Of a stretch of 64,000 bases of DNA, positions 1 to 11,938 are shown in pieces. The notes under the pieces were generated by a model, which saw only the letters and a program-made list of their open reading frames with translations, searched no databases and was not told the origin of the DNA. The DNA is from Gari tellinella (Eukaryota; Mollusca; Bivalvia; Cardiida; Psammobiidae), in assembly GCA_922989275.2 (NCBI GenBank), contig OV277856.1, positions 85,145,038 through 85,209,037 of the forward strand. The letters are read 5' to 3'. The position numbers and the translations under genes are program-made. Every line of letters starts with the position of its first letter. Position 1 is the first letter of the stretch.

Positions 1-1437
1 GATCATTGTAGGTGACTGATTAATGTAGGAAAGTCCTTAATCCATATTTTTCATTACTTTTAATCTGCGTTAAGATGCAAATACATGTATACTAAATGTA
101 TGTACAGTGCTTCCTCCCTAAAAACTGCCCTCCAAACAATGATTCCCTCCTACAACAACACTTGCCGCTGTTCCCAAAACAAGACAATTATGTCCAAACT
201 TTCACAGCTTGCAATATCTTCTGCTTAAAATTGTTGCCCATCGTTTTTCTCAGTCACATGATGGACACTGACAGAAAAAAATAATGACGAGTGACAAACA
301 GCTTGAATCCAGATCGGACGTCTCATTATCTGATCTGGATTGAAACAGTTTGCAAATATAAGCCGATTTCCCTCCCTATAACAACTCCCTCTGAATAACA
401 GACACAATCTTTGTCTCCCATAGGGTGTTGTTGTAGAAGAGGGAGCACTGCAGCTCAATCAATACCATGCCTACATCAAGATAACATGGAACCAGAAACC
501 TACAATAGACCCCGAGACTGTTCAGTTATCCCTATCAGTTCAAGGTGGCATTGACAATACTACTATTGATGTACATGTGTTATTGATTCATGATGATAGA
601 TTTGATATTAATTTGTAATTCTGAATATTTATACTGACTTAAGTTCAAAGAACCAAAAATGTGTGAGCACAAGAAATGCTCATCCCTTGCATTATCTCTA
701 CAAGCCACATGTACAGTGGAGGAGATATTATTCTAAACACAATGCAGTAACGCATTGAGAATAACAGCCTCTTAAAAACCTGACAATTTAATTCAGTATA
801 AAACTGTTTGGAGCCTGATCAGACACAGTGTAACCCAGTGTAACCCAGTGTCAGATTTCGCTCCAAACTGTATTTGCAATAAACATCATACTTTTAGTGT
901 AAACAATTTCATTGGGGAAAAATTAACATCTCTGCTGTATAGAGATGTCATTGATATGAATAACTGTACAGTCAAACCTGTATTTAGCAACCATTCAAAA
1001 CAAAGTCCATAAGCAGTCTCTTGTACAGGTTGTTACTAAATACAGGAGCTTTCTGCATTGGTTTTATCCGCATTAGCAATCACCTATCTTTGATTTCCTG
1101 TGCATTTCCTCAAAGAAAGGCCTTTTAATACATGTACATCCTAGAACTACATAAAGTCAGAGCTTTAGAGAATAAGCAATTTGAAGCAAAGTGAGCAGAA
1201 TGCTGATTGCAGTCTACAATGTTTGCAAAGGACACAAATACTGGTTTTTCTGCACAGCAAGTGTTATGGGGCAATGTTGAAGATTATTTCATATAATAAG
1301 GCTGTAAGTTTTGGGCACAAGCCTCACAACCAATAAATGTCAATGGAATGTTACGATACTTATATTTACTCACTACAGTGTAACCTCTGAAAACCCAACT
1401 CTTTAAAAATTGTTCTATATGCTTTAATACCACTCAT
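1..1437. other. Intergenic, no gene; degenerate palindromes
   Basis: No exon-like sequence is visible on either strand. A decayed palindrome lies near 295-355 (arms around ATCCAGATCGGACGTCT and its inverse) and resembles the L-type hairpin seen much better preserved at 43268-43332. An ACAGTCAAACCTG end at about 968 looks like an eroded family I (Tigger-like) terminus. It lies beyond the 3' end of the AP1AR gene, which is transcribed leftward. Confidence 0.5.
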
Positions 1438-1688
1438 TTAACCCTTTGAACCCTAGTCCCGCATATAGGCGTCCTTTTCAAACAGTGAACATGTGGATAG
1501 TACACTTGTCCTATGCAAACAGTGAAGACCCAGATCAGAGGGCTCCTTACGGAGCCCTCTGATCTGGGTCTTCACTGTTTGTCATAATGCAAAAGATTGA
1601 CAAAAACAACCCTTAAAAGTCAGAAATGGACTAGACTAAAATGGAAACTGGGATTGTCCATTTTAAGTTTCAGGGAGGAAAGAGTTAA
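1438..1688. mobile_element. Family A TTAA MITE, copy 1 (defines family)
   Basis: A 251-bp element bounded by TTAA at both ends (1438-1441 and 1685-1688). One end reads CCCTTTGAACCCTAG and the other, inverted, CTCTTTCCTCCCTGAAAC-like. The middle is a near-perfect hairpin (about 1520-1580) with arms containing CAGTGAAGACCCAGATCAGA and a tip CTCC/GGAG. The TTAA flanks and CCC-type ends are those of piggyBac-like elements. There is no coding capacity, so it would depend on a transposase in trans. The superfamily assignment is inferred from the ends only. Confidence 0.8.
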
Positions 1689-2115
1689 CTAAGACCTACA
1701 GAAGGACAAACTACTGCCTAATGCAGGACAGCAGTAATGCAGACAACTCGCATAAGAGCTTTCTGCAATACTGTATTTCTGCATTAAACTTCACTAATTT
1801 ATGTCTGGCAATTCAAATTATTTTGAATGATCAGTGAACAACCTTTTATCAGATGTGTGTCTAAACTGAACATTTTTCTGAGTCCAGAAATAATATGTTT
1901 TCAGAGATGTTGACTGTACAACCATGTATACTGGTGGAATGTATTATAATTATTATCATTCACTCCTGGAGAATTGCACAGACCCTCACTTTGGTTCTAA
2001 ATTTAACACTTTCTATTTTGGAAACAGTTATGCCTTTATCAAGTGAATTTGACAAAACATAGAATTGATTGCCTTCATTTAATAGTTTAATCCTTTCCCT
2101 CACAGTTTCTAGAGT

Positions 2116-2366
2116 TTAACTCATTCAACCCTGAAACTTTTAATGGACAATTCCAATTTCAAAATAAGTTTAGTCCATTTTTGACTATTTAGGGCTGATT
2201 TCAACAATATATTTCAAAATGACAACAAGTGTGGACCCTGATCAGAGGGCTCTTTAAGGAGCCCTCTGATCATGGTTTACACTGTTTGCATTGGACAAGT
2301 GTAATCCTCACAGGTACACTCTTTGTAATTGACGGGTATACTTGTGGCTAGGGTTGAATGTGTTAA
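2116..2366. mobile_element. Family A TTAA MITE, copy 2
   Basis: TTAA at 2116-2119 and 2363-2366. The ends CTCATTCAACCCTGAAAC and, inverted, ACATTCAACCCTAGCC form short terminal inverted repeats. The central hairpin (about 2232-2290) carries GATCAGAGGGCTC. It appears to sit inside an older element whose two halves continue on either side (TTTCCC before, GGGAAAGGG after). Confidence 0.75.
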
Positions 2367-4977
2367 CCATGAACAGACATGTCTATGACAAACAGGTAAT
2401 GGTGTGGAAAGGCATTTCTATATGGGAAAGGGATACCATACAGTCAACCATGATTGTTCTTTTCCAATGAGCAAAATTTAAATATACATGATTCTAATTG
2501 AAAACAATATAATTATCAACTAAAGGGAACTAACAGAATGAACTGATGGCTTGCAACTATTTCAACTGTGGTGTAAGAGTATGGTACAACATTTGTAGAT
2601 GATCATGTCTATTATGCTTCGCTGAAGTTTTTGCAGTAAAGTTTTGTATTAAGTGACCACTCAATAAAAGACTTGGGAAATCTTTGATTTGATAGAAGTG
2701 GTTGCTTAATGCATATAAAAATAATGCAGAAAGCTCCTTAAAAAAGTTTTCAGCATTATTTGTTTCAGGCATTAACCCTTTACCTGATAGAAGCGTCTTT
2801 TAGCGCCTTAATTTATTTCTCTTGCAAGCTTACATGGTTATCTAATGAAGCAAGCTATTTTAATAACTCTTAATAAATGCTCTGCATAAACTCTACATAC
2901 TAAACAAAACAAAAACAAAAGAGAATTTGTACAAAAAGTTTACATACAAAGAGAAAAGATTTAAATTAATGAAGTGCGCACTTAACCATAACAAATTAAA
3001 CTCTCTTTAAAAATTATCTTTCAGCATATTTCTTTTTTCTATTGTTAATCTCTTCAGAAAAAAATTCCAACAGAGGATAAAGATATTAACAAGAAATTAG
3101 AGTGATTAGTGGAAATGCAGATAAAATATACATGAGAAATCAAGGAAAAGAAAGAAAGGTAAAATCTCACATAAACTCAAGCGCAGACATTTCATGTTAA
3201 AAGCTATGCAGAAAACTTAATGTGTCTTCTATTAAGTTGTCATAATCATAGGGGTCTATACTGTTTCCTCGATTTCTACACACTATATAGTTTATATAGT
3301 GTGTAGAAGTCGAGGAAATGGTATAGACCCCTATGGTCATAATAGCCCAACTTTAATGAAACTCTTTATTATAAAGCTAAACTAACTCAAGAAAAAAAGA
3401 ATGATCAAAGAACTAGAAGCTGCCAACTTGCTATGATAAACTTATGAAAAGAGAAAATGTAAAATTGGTTGTATAAAAGACAGGTGACCACTTAAAGCAA
3501 GGTGAAAGTAAAACAGAAGTCACCAGTCTTAGCCACTTATAACCTTAACACAATTTAGTGATCACACTGTTACAAACTTACATATACTGTGTATGCATAG
3601 ATGTATGAATGCCACTGTGGTCATAGCAGTATACAATCAATCTTGTAATAAGTGACTACTGATTCTTTTCCCTTTTTTTCTCTTTCCTTTCTTTATACAT
3701 ACACACAAAAATTATGTTCAATATATTTGAAGATTTATATGTTTACTATGTATTGTAAGGTGTAGAGTGGGATGGATCTCCGACCCACATACACCTATTC
3801 ACTGAGACAATAAAATATTGAACTGGGAAAAAAAGAAGTGACTACTGATTGAAGTAATAATACAAGATTGACTGTATTATACCAAATACAAATTTAACAA
3901 TAAAGGTTCAACATAGAGAAGAAACCTTAACCACCAATTTCAATACCAACTATTCAATCAACATATTAACTCATCCCTTGCGAATAACGGGGCTTTTTCA
4001 GGAAAACAGCTCGCTTTAAATAGATTGTCTTGTTTAAAAAAAAGAAAAAAAAAAGTGGTCTCCACCTCATTCAGATCCAACTGAAATTTAGATATACTGC
4101 TATTTTTTGAATTTGTTTTTATATCTTTACCAAGTTTAAAACCCAAAAGACTGAAAAACAAACAAAATCTTTTATACATTTTTAGTCTCAATGTAAAAAG
4201 CATACATCAGCTTCCAAAAACATTGTCAGTAACCACTTCAATTCATTTTTTTCTATGATTTTAAAATATTCTTCTTCTAAGCATGTATTGTGGGAATATG
4301 AAAACTTTTAGAAATAAAGTTCAGCTTGTAGAACGCAAATAGAAAAGCTTTACTCTTTCCCCTCATAGCTTGTAGTTTTAAGACTGTTGGTTGCTTGAAG
4401 CAGGCTGAAATTATAGGAGCATTCTGCTATAACTCCGACCTAATTTAAGCAACTATCTGTCAGGATGCATAGTTTCCACAGTCTCTTTGTCTGTACATGG
4501 TAGAAGCATGAAAAGACGTGTTTATGACAAATTGTTAATGGCATTTCTATGGGGTGAAGGGTTAAAGCAAATATAGTAATTATATTGCACAAATCCTCTA
4601 CTTTACATACAGAATAAATAACTATTTAACAACAGTCAAGCCTTTGTTGTGCAACCATTCAAAAGAGGATGCATTGTCAATCTTCAACTTTCTTTCCTCA
4701 ATACATGTACATACCATAGCTACCATCACTTTTAACCAACAAGTACAGTAGATACAATTCAGTATATTCCATCCAACTATTACTACCAATCGAAATAAGA
4801 CTTATTTTCACTATATAAGCCAGACCTGTGGCTGTTCAAAGCATACTGAAAGTAAAGCAAACATTTCCAAAGGATTTTTTCCTTTAACTTTCTGCCATCT
4901 TCAAGGCTATCAGTGGGTACAGAAGTAGGTAAAAGATTTTGCATCTATAGAGGAAAGAATTTTAGACAGATTGCAGT
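2367..4977. other. Intergenic, no gene; repeat remnants
   Basis: No exon signature is seen. The stretch holds an eroded family I hairpin (about 2530-2775, AATGCAGAAAGCTCC arms), a unique long hairpin at 3247-3335 annotated separately, a decayed E-type core (about 3470-3570) and AT-rich single-copy-looking DNA. Confidence 0.5.
3247..3335. repeat. 43-bp-stem hairpin, single copy in window
   Basis: Two 43-nt arms (3247-3289 and 3293-3335) are reverse complements with only three mismatches, separated by a 3-nt loop. The arms start with CATAGGGGTCTATAC and end at CACTATATA. It shares no sequence with the other hairpin families here and lacks an obvious longer element around it. It could be a young MITE core or a transcribed hairpin; the sequence does not decide. 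Confidence 0.8.
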
Positions 4978-5228
4978 TTAACCCTTTCCCCCATAAATAC
5001 ACCTTTTTACGCCTCTAATTTATTCCTCCACTAAAAAAAATAGGTTCAATTTATACAGTCATAACAATTTTTTAAAGAAATATTTTTTAAATTCTAGTAG
5101 ATGGTAGCTTAAAGCAGGGTGAAAGTAAAGCAGAATGTGCCTTAAGGCACATTCTGCTATACTTTCACCCTGCTTTAAAAGGATACATGTCTTCAAAACT
5201 TGAAACAGGCTATGGGGTAATGGGGTTA
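4978..5228. mobile_element. Family C TTAA MITE, copy 1 (defines family)
   Basis: The left end is TTAACCCTTTCCCCCATA and the right end is CTATGGGGTAATGGGGTTA, inverted-repeat termini of the CCCATTACCCCATAG type. The central palindrome (about 5108-5178) has arms AAAGCAGGGTGAAAG and GTAAAGCAGAATG meeting at GCCTTAAGGC. Such elements are about 250 bp with TTAA flanks, suggesting piggyBac-type mobilisation (inference). This copy abuts the family A copy at 5225. Confidence 0.75.
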
Positions 5229-5434
5229 CCCATTGGCCCTAAGTGAATAGTACATCTTTCCTATGCAAACAGTGTATATCATGATCAGAGGGCTCCTACA
5301 GGAGACCTCCGACCAGTGTCGGCACTGCTTGTTATTTCACAACATGTTACAAAAATCATTAAATAGTCAAAAATGACTAGTATAAATTTGAAAAGGGAAT
5401 TATCCATTTGAAGTTCCAGATGTGAATGAGATAA
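5225..5434. mobile_element. Family A MITE, decayed copy abutting family C copy
   Basis: It starts with TTACCCATTGGCCCTAAG and ends at GAATGAGATAA, with a damaged GATCAGAGGGCTCC hairpin (about 5262-5330). Its left boundary shares bases with the right end of the family C element, as though both used one TTAA. Confidence 0.55.
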
Positions 5435-5570
5435 CGCAGGATAATTTGATGCAAAACATTCTTCTGGAGTTACCTTCATTCGCATTGTCTTGCAATTAGC
5501 ACCTACTTGTCTAGAGATTTCCAGGATTCTCCACTAAAAAGCCTCTAAGCACACATTTGACTGTATTATA

Positions 5571-5740
5571 TACAGTCGAACTTCGATATCTCGAACTATC
5601 GGATAGTTCGACACATGGACTGCATTATTTTATGTTCGGTTATGTCGAACATACTCGTATTTCAAAGTTAAAACGTGGCTAACTTTGAAATACGGATATG
5701 TTCGACATAACCGAGTTCAAGATATCGAAGTTTGACTGTA
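5571..5740. mobile_element. Family F Tigger/pogo-like MITE, copy 1
   Basis: TA-flanked palindromic element with ends CAGTCGAACTTCGATATC and the inverse GATATCGAAGTTTGACTG. Inner arms carry TATGTCGAACATACTCG and a TTTCAAAGTTAAAACGTGGC hinge. The CAGTYGAAC...TCGATAT ends with TA flanks are typical of Tigger/pogo-type elements. There is no coding capacity. Confidence 0.8.
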
Positions 5741-5901
5741 CAATTGATGAACTTTTATTGGATCAATATGAAAATGTATGGAGTAAAAAAATTCAATATT
5801 GACAGTGGCCATAGGCCAAGGTTGATATTTTCTGCACGCCATAAATTCTCCTTTTGACCCAAAGAAAGTGCAATAACTGTTTTATTATATTTTACTACTA
5901 T

Positions 5902-6145
5902 TTAACTCTTTCAACACTAAATAACTCTTGTGGATTGTTAGATTCCCCTGTATTTCGTTTTAGTTACCCAACACATGAGCCAGTCTACTATGAATTCTGA
6001 GTAGTTGAATAAATACTGGTCTAAATTAGCAAAAACAGTGCAGTCCCTGATCAGAGGGCTCCTTTAGTAGCCCTCTGAACAGGGTCTACACTGCATATAT
6101 GCAATGAGTATATTTTAAACAGATCCATGGTGTTGAAAGAGTTAT
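5902..6145. mobile_element. Family B TTAA MITE, copy 1
   Basis: The left end is TTAACTCTTTCAACAC and the right end, inverted, is TAACTCTTTCAACACC, giving near-perfect terminal inverted repeats. The central hairpin (about 6040-6095) has the same GATCAGAGGGCTCC core as family A, but the flanking arms (TAACTCTTGTGG, AATACTGGTCTAAATTAG) differ from family A. Confidence 0.75.
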
Positions 6146-6614
6146 CCAAGCATTTCCTGAATATTTCCAATAGGTATAATGGTACCAATACTGTAGACAA
6201 AATATAAACTAGTGTTTATACCAAGGGCAACAACTAGTAAAATTGTTGAATGAGGCGACAATATGCTTTTTGGTAGTATTAACAATTTCCATAAGAGTAT
6301 TTTAAATAGTGTAGCTAATATGAATAACATACACAACGACCCTTAAATATCATAAGTATTCTGAATTAATTTTGTCAAAGTTGGACAACACACAAACAAA
6401 TGCAAAAGCTTGGATCCAGGTGAGACACCACATAACGTGGCCTCTGATCAGGATCCAAACTATTTGAAGTTCATACATGTATTCATAATTTTCAGGTCAA
6501 ACTGCCTAACATTCTTAATTTTGGCAATAAAAGCAGACCAAATGTTTGTGAGCAGATGATAGTAGAGCAGTGAATGTGTTGGCGAGTTGAGAAGTCACAA
6601 TGGCAGTGAAAGGG

Positions 6615-6865
6615 ATAACACATTCAACCCTAGCTATGAGTATACTTGTCATTTACAAACATTTTATCTATGAGGATTACACTTGTCCTATACAAACAGT
6701 GTAGACCCTGATCAGAGGGCTCCTTAAGGAGCCCTCTGATCTGGGTATACACTGTTTGTCACTTTGAAATATATTATTAAAACCAACCCTAAATTGTCAA
6801 AAATGGACTAGACTTATTTTGAAATTGGAATTGTACTTTAAAAGTTTCAGGGGTGAATGCGTTAA
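6615..6865. mobile_element. Family A TTAA MITE, copy 4
   Basis: Ends CACATTCAACCCTAGC and, inverted, CGCATTCACCCCTGAAAC; the right TTAA is at 6862-6865 and the left has decayed to ATAA. The hairpin at about 6697-6755 has GACCCTGATCAGAGGGCTCC arms meeting at TTAA. Confidence 0.75.
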
Positions 6866-7204
6866 GTTGCTGCTGTACACAGATTTCAGTCTATCTTTTA
6901 ATCAAATGAGGACAAAAAAAGTATCTGGTGGACAATTGTTTTATACAATTTCATTTTATAAATATCAATTTATAATCCAACTAGTCACCATTCAGCCACA
7001 TTTTCCCCTTTTAAGCACATTATTCAACTTTACACATTGAAAACAGCATATACAATAACTACCAGTATTGCATGTAAAATCACAGTTAAAGCTTTACGCT
7101 CTTACATATATACTATGACATCAAACACATGCATTAATAAATATCACTGAGAATGGGACACAATGTGTGGCTATTCTAATCCTTATCCTGCTCAATTAAT
7201 AATT

Positions 7205-7403
7205 CCTGTCATACTTGTATAAAACCACCACTCCTAGTACAATACATTTGCAGTCTTTATGGCAGATGGCAGCTTAATGCAGAACAAAAGTGATGCAGAA
7301 GGCTCCTATAGGAGCTTCTGCATTACTTTTGTCCTGTATTAAGTGGCTGCCTGTCTTTAAATATCACATTTTTCAGTAATCGTTTTATACAAGTTTGACT
7401 GTC
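7205..7403. mobile_element. Family I TA-type MITE, copy 1
   Basis: The outer ends are GTCATACTTGTATAAAACCA and, inverted, ACAGTCAAACTTGTATAAAA. The core palindrome (about 7268-7350) has arms TTAATGCAGAACAAAAGTGA and GCAGAAG with a tip CTCCTATAGGAG. The ACAGTCAAAC end resembles Tigger-like termini, and the core tip resembles those of families C and E. Confidence 0.7.
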
Positions 7404-7621
7404 GTTGTATACAAAACTGCATCCTAGGGATCAAGCTGATTGCCAGTCTATCTGAAACTACTGAAAGTAATACTGATAAATCAGGGTTTCAGGTGACTTG
7501 AACCAGTTGTCACATCACAGGGTCTGGTGGAGACAGAAGGATTTGGGATTTAATATGAGGAGCCTATCTAGAGCTTTGTACTACATTCTGTATTAACTAT
7601 ATCCTCATAGTGTATTTGGGT

Positions 7622-7863
7622 TTAGCCCATTACCCCGTAGATAACCCTTTGGTTTATTCCAACACTGTAGAAAATAGTTCCATTTTAAACAGTCATGAAT
7701 TTGTTTCATAAGAAATGTTTGTTACATCCTAGCAGATTATAGCTTAAAGCAGGCTGAAAGCAAAGCAGAATGTGCCTGAAGGCACATCCTGCTTTACTTT
7801 CAACCTGCCTTAAGTGGTCACCTGTATTTAAAAGTAGAAACTGACTATAGGGTAATTGGTTAA
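7622..7863. mobile_element. Family C MITE, copy 2
   Basis: The left end is TTAGCCCATTACCCC and the right end TATAGGGTAATTGGTTAA. The hairpin core (about 7740-7815) has GCAGAATGTGCC arms. Ends are slightly decayed relative to the family. Confidence 0.7.
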
Positions 7864-8119
7864 GACATATGGCTAACTAAATCAGACTGAAAGTAGAGCA
7901 CTAATTTTCTGAAGGAGGTTTCTGCTTTACTCTCAGCCAGTCCGACCTTTTCTTTCATGGGTTGTTTTCAGATTTATAAATTGAGCTTACTTTCAGAATG
8001 CAGTAAGCATGCACCTGCAGGGTTGTAATGAGAAGTTTCCTATGGCTGCAGTATGGCGCATAAAGTAGAACAGTGTAGAAACTTGAAAAAGAATTACTAT
8101 AATAAGGAATAGGTAAACA

Positions 8120-8312
8120 CAGAGCACCAGATAAGGGTAGTTTTTCAAAAGCTAAAATCTTTATTTCTGAATTAAACCCTATGGTGTCACTACTCATTAG
8201 AATCGTCTCTTCGAGACGATTCTAATGAGTAGTAACACCATAGGATTTGGTGCTAATAATAGTGAGAAAATGTGGGATTTGTTGAAAAAACTACCTCTTA
8301 TCTGGAGCCCTG
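8120..8312. mobile_element. Family D hAT-like MITE, copy 1 (defines family)
   Basis: A 193-bp element with ends CAGAGCACCAGATAAGGG and, inverted, CAGGGCTCCAGATAAGAGG. The centre is a strong hairpin with arms CACTACTCATTAGAATCGTC around TTCGA. The flanks GTAAACA on both sides look like a 7-8-bp target duplication, as in hAT elements. Non-coding. Confidence 0.8.
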
Positions 8313-8491
8313 TAAACATATGAATAAGTGTTTTTATGAGGGAAAGGTAAAGGTGTGAAAATGCATTTTTTATGAGGAACATGGTAAAGTGTGAAAGTGC
8401 ATTTCTATGAGGAAAAGGACAGATAAGATGACATTTAAATGGCATTGATTCATTTTCACTTCATACAGTTGTTCACTTAAATGCACAATCA

Positions 8492-8737
8492 TTGACTCCT
8501 GAAACGTCAAATGAACAATTCAAGTTTTCAAATACCAGTGTGTCTTGACAATTTTTAACTACTTTGGGTTATTATTAACAATATATTGCAAAGTGACAAG
8601 CAGTGTGGTTCCTGATCAAAAGGCTCCTGTAAGAACCCTCTGATCTAGGTCTGCACAATTTGCATAAGACAAGCATTCTGTTCACAGGTAGTATTTGTAA
8701 AGGATATGTATACTCATCACTAGGGTTCAATGGATCA
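8492..8737. mobile_element. Family A MITE, decayed copy 5
   Basis: Left TTGACTCCTGAAACG, right CTAGGGTTCAATGGATCAA, with an eroded hairpin near 8608-8660 (GATCAAAAGGCTCC). TTAA flanks have drifted at both ends. Confidence 0.6.
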
Positions 8738-8944
8738 ACTGAATTTATTGAAAATATTATTGCAGTTCATTCCCAGTGAGCTTCTCATCTAGCAGGATAA
8801 GAATAGGAAGCATAAGATATTGGAATGCATATTGTACCATAGGACCTCAATAAGGCAACTCGATATGTATCTTTCTAAGACATGTTTACCCCTTTCCTCC
8901 ATAGACAAAACTGCAAATCTCTTAAACCCAACTGCGCTCAAGGC

Positions 8945-9055
8945 AAGTGACTTCTTAAAGCAAGATAAAAGTTAAAAAAATCAAGAAGAAAGTAAAGCAG
9001 AAAGCTCCTATAGGAGCTTTCTGCTTTATTTTCAACTTGCTTTAAGTTGCCATTT
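8945..9055. repeat. Orphan C/E-type hairpin core
   Basis: A palindromic core (AAAGTAAAGCAGAAAGCTCC / GGAGCTTTCTGCTTTATTTT) without clear family ends. On the minus strand the arm supplies an AATAAA (9025-9030 on plus), about 345 nt beyond the AP1AR stop codon; it is a possible but unproven polyadenylation signal. Confidence 0.5.
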
Positions 9056-9056
9056 G

Positions 9057-9258
9057 AACAGTCAAACTTGTATTAAGCCATCACTCAAAATAGGTTATAT
9101 TTCTCCTGAACGGGTGGCAGATATGATGAATTACAAAAATAATGTAGAGAACTCCTCTAGAAGTTTTCAGCATTACCTTTTGCCTGCATCGAGTAGCTGC
9201 CTGTCTTTAAAGATAACAATCCTGTTTAATTTGGTGGTTAGTTTAAACAAGTTTTCTA
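9057..9258. mobile_element. Family I MITE, copy 2
   Basis: The left end is ACAGTCAAACTTGTATTAAG and the right end AGTTTAAACAAGTTTTCTAG. The core contains AATGTAGAGAACTCC / GAAGTTTTCAGCATTACC arms. It lies immediately downstream of the AP1AR stop codon, so it would be in the 3' UTR if the transcript runs that far. Confidence 0.6.
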
Positions 9259-9372
9259 GTATTCAAAACCATCAATGAATAACTATTTGTGTATTCATAT
9301 GGAGGAGTAGGTAAAGGTTTGAAAGGGACTTCTATGGAGGAAAGGGTAACAGCACACTAGCTCAGCCACTTA

Positions 9373-9578
9373 TCACCGTGGCGCAGTCGTTATTTTGTTC
9401 CCCCCTGCTGCAATCAAAAGTTGGGTATCTGCGTCCTCTGCGGCTGTAAACTCTGTGTCCCATTCCATCTCTCCGGACCCTGACAAGTTTGGACTCTCTC
9501 TAGACTCATCCTTGACAAGGTTCATTAAATCTTCTTCAGTGGAAGAGCGTTGTTTTCTCAATGGTGTAATTCCCAAAT
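9373..9578 (-). CDS. AP1AR: AP1AR last coding exon (exon 8 of 8 found), C-terminus
   Basis: Acceptor TTTTTCTAG ends at 9579; the exon reads to a TGA stop (9373-9375) and encodes 67 residues after a split Asp codon. It joins in phase 1 to the exon ending at 12402. The peptide contains RKQRSSTEEDLMNL and EMEWDTEFTAAEDAD. In vertebrate AP1AR the same order occurs at the C-terminus: a basic stretch, a Ser/Thr-Glu-Glu-Asp helix, then a Glu-Trp-acidic-Phe motif. Acidic-Phe motifs in this protein family bind the AP-1 gamma-ear, and Trp-acidic stretches have been linked to ARP2/3 binding. The tail after this motif (AAGGNKITTAPR) is shorter than in vertebrates. The identification rests on the ordered match of all exons, not on this one alone. 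Confidence 0.85.
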
Positions 9579-9688
9579 CTAGAAAAAGATCAGTAAAATG
9601 GGACATTACTTCAAATTAGTACAGTCACACATGTACCTGTTGGCCATAAATTCATTGTAGAAACATGCACATAGAGATAACTGACTGC

Positions 9689-9934
9689 TTAACTTATCAA
9701 CCCCCGGAACTAAAAATTGACACTTCCACTTTAAGTCTAGTCCATTTTTGACTATTTCAGGTTGTTTTGTAGAAAAAGTTACAAAATGGCAAACAGTGCA
9801 AACCGGGATCACAGGGTTCATTAAGGAGCCCTCTTATCTGGGTTTACACTGTTTGCATTTGACAAGTGTACTTATCACAGAAATATTGTTTTTTTAAAGA
9901 TCCATACATGTGGTGCTAGGATTCAATGAGTTAA
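9689..9934. mobile_element. Family A MITE in last AP1AR intron
   Basis: TTAA at 9689-9692 and 9931-9934; ends CTTATCAACCCCCGGAAC and, inverted, CTCATTGAATCCTAGCAC. The hairpin core (about 9798-9852) is decayed. It lies in the intron between the last two AP1AR exons, about 110 bp from the acceptor. Confidence 0.7.
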
Positions 9935-11938
9935 TTAATGCATAATAAGCAATATTAAGATAGCTTGAACAATCAAAAGTTATCTGTGTTGCTTTGGTTC
10001 TAAATCATGCTGTAAGTAAGTAAGAATTGTTTTTTGAATGGCTACTTATTCAAGACAGACTGTAGATATAATCAGTTGTTTCATGTTAATAAATTGTATA
10101 CTGTATATACTGTTAACATAAAGCCAGAGATTACGCAGTGTGCAATTCCATCGTTCGACCCCACTATCTTACTATTGAATCTGTCCCTCATTGCTTGTTT
10201 TAATGTAAACCCTTCTCCAAAAGAAGCATAATTGGTGCATGAACTTATACTATGCCTATAAAAATATTTTCACCTTTCTTTGGCATTGAAAATCATTCTA
10301 TAGGATGAAGGGTCCTGACAAATAGCCACTCAAAAGCAATTTGAAATTAGAGCAGAAATTACTTTTTGGAAATTTCTCCTTTACTTTCAGCCTGGTTCAA
10401 GCAACCATTTGTCAGAATGTAGGAAAAGTTTTGTCTGACTCTTTATCAGGACTGGGAAGAAGCACAGAAATACAGTTGTTTAAAGATAAGCTAAATGAGA
10501 TTCTGTGAGTAAAAGTGTTAAATGACATAAGCTTTTAAAGCTGCACATCTAACTTTCTTTGATATGAAAGGGAACAAATTATCCGATAAAGTTTAATTGC
10601 AAACAACATGCATACAACAAGTTTAAATGTATCAGAAGGGAAATAATGAATATTGACCAAGACCTGAAAATTTGTCTTAAGTTATTCCCCTTTGATATGA
10701 TCATTCCCAAGACAAACTTGTTTAGGAAAATCTTCAGTCACAGAGCTAAAAGATACAATTTAAAAGGACACATCTGTCAAAACTTCCAGACTTGTATAAA
10801 AGATTACTTTGTCCTTTTGATTATTGATTTGCATGGTTTACTGGTGGAAAAAAAAGATTCAGATAACCATTTGCTCCTTCTTTCCCATCTTACAACTTTA
10901 GTGATTCAATCAACATAGACATATACTGTCAGTATCAACAAAATTGTGACATAAACTATTTATCAGTACATCTATGAAGAAAAGCCAGTTGAAATCATTT
11001 ATTTATTTATTTATGTCCACCAAAGTCATCAGTCCTTTCCTTCACAGCCACCAGTCTATAAATAACCCACATGTTTACCCAACTGTGTTTAAGGCAGATG
11101 ACTGCTTAAAGTAAGATAAAAGTAAAGCAGAAAGTTCTTTGAAGAACATTCTTCTTTACTTTTATATCGATTTAAGATACCATGTGTGTGCAATACAATC
11201 AATGAATATTCAATTGTGATACAAATGTGGAGTAGTAGTTAGATGTGCTCAGAGGCGTTTCTACAGAGGAAAGGATTAAATGCATCAAAGTCCTAATAAC
11301 ATTGCATCAGCTGAAGTTGTCACCTTTTGAAATTCTGATATAAGCCTGGCATTATTTATATTTACATAAGCTGTATCTCGAGAGATTTACAGTAAGGCAT
11401 CTCAGTTTGTGTGGTCTAATTTGGATCAAAACTGATTGCAAATTAACGTCTTTAATAGCAGGGTTTTATTTTTAACCGTTTCCCTCCCAGAACCCGTTTT
11501 TAATGTCTAAAACTGGCTGTTGCTTAGAGTTGACTGAAAGTTAAGCAGAAAGCTAAAAGCTCCTAAAAGAGCTTTCTGTTTTATTTTCAGTCTGTTTTAA
11601 ATTCTAAGGCAGCCTTAAGCATTCTTTGGACTATATGGACTCTTGAATGTAACCATGCAACAAAAGTTAATATCTCAAAGACAAAGTTCCTGTTGCCAAA
11701 ATTAACCATTTTCAAGTTAATAGCATAGAAAAGTGCAAAACTCTGATATCCAGTCTATCTATCAGTTCATCCAATTAGAGAGAGACCTACCGGTAGTGGG
11801 TTTTCAAGAGATTCTAAAACCATGAAGGCAAATTGCAAGCTTGCTATAAATATTTTATATATTCATTCCAAGTCTGCAGACTTGTTAAATCTTCAAGTAG
11901 ACTGGTGTGAGCCAGCCCTTAGCTGAATAAATCTGAAG
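9935..11938. other. AP1AR intron sequence, no gene; repeat remnants
   Basis: Part of the 2.8-kb last intron. Visible items are decayed C/E-type cores near 11095-11175 (AAAGTAAAGCAGAAAGTTC) and 11515-11600, and an ATTT microsatellite near 10996-11018. The 90-codon frame at 10646-10918 has no recognisable features and is treated as chance. Confidence 0.5.
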
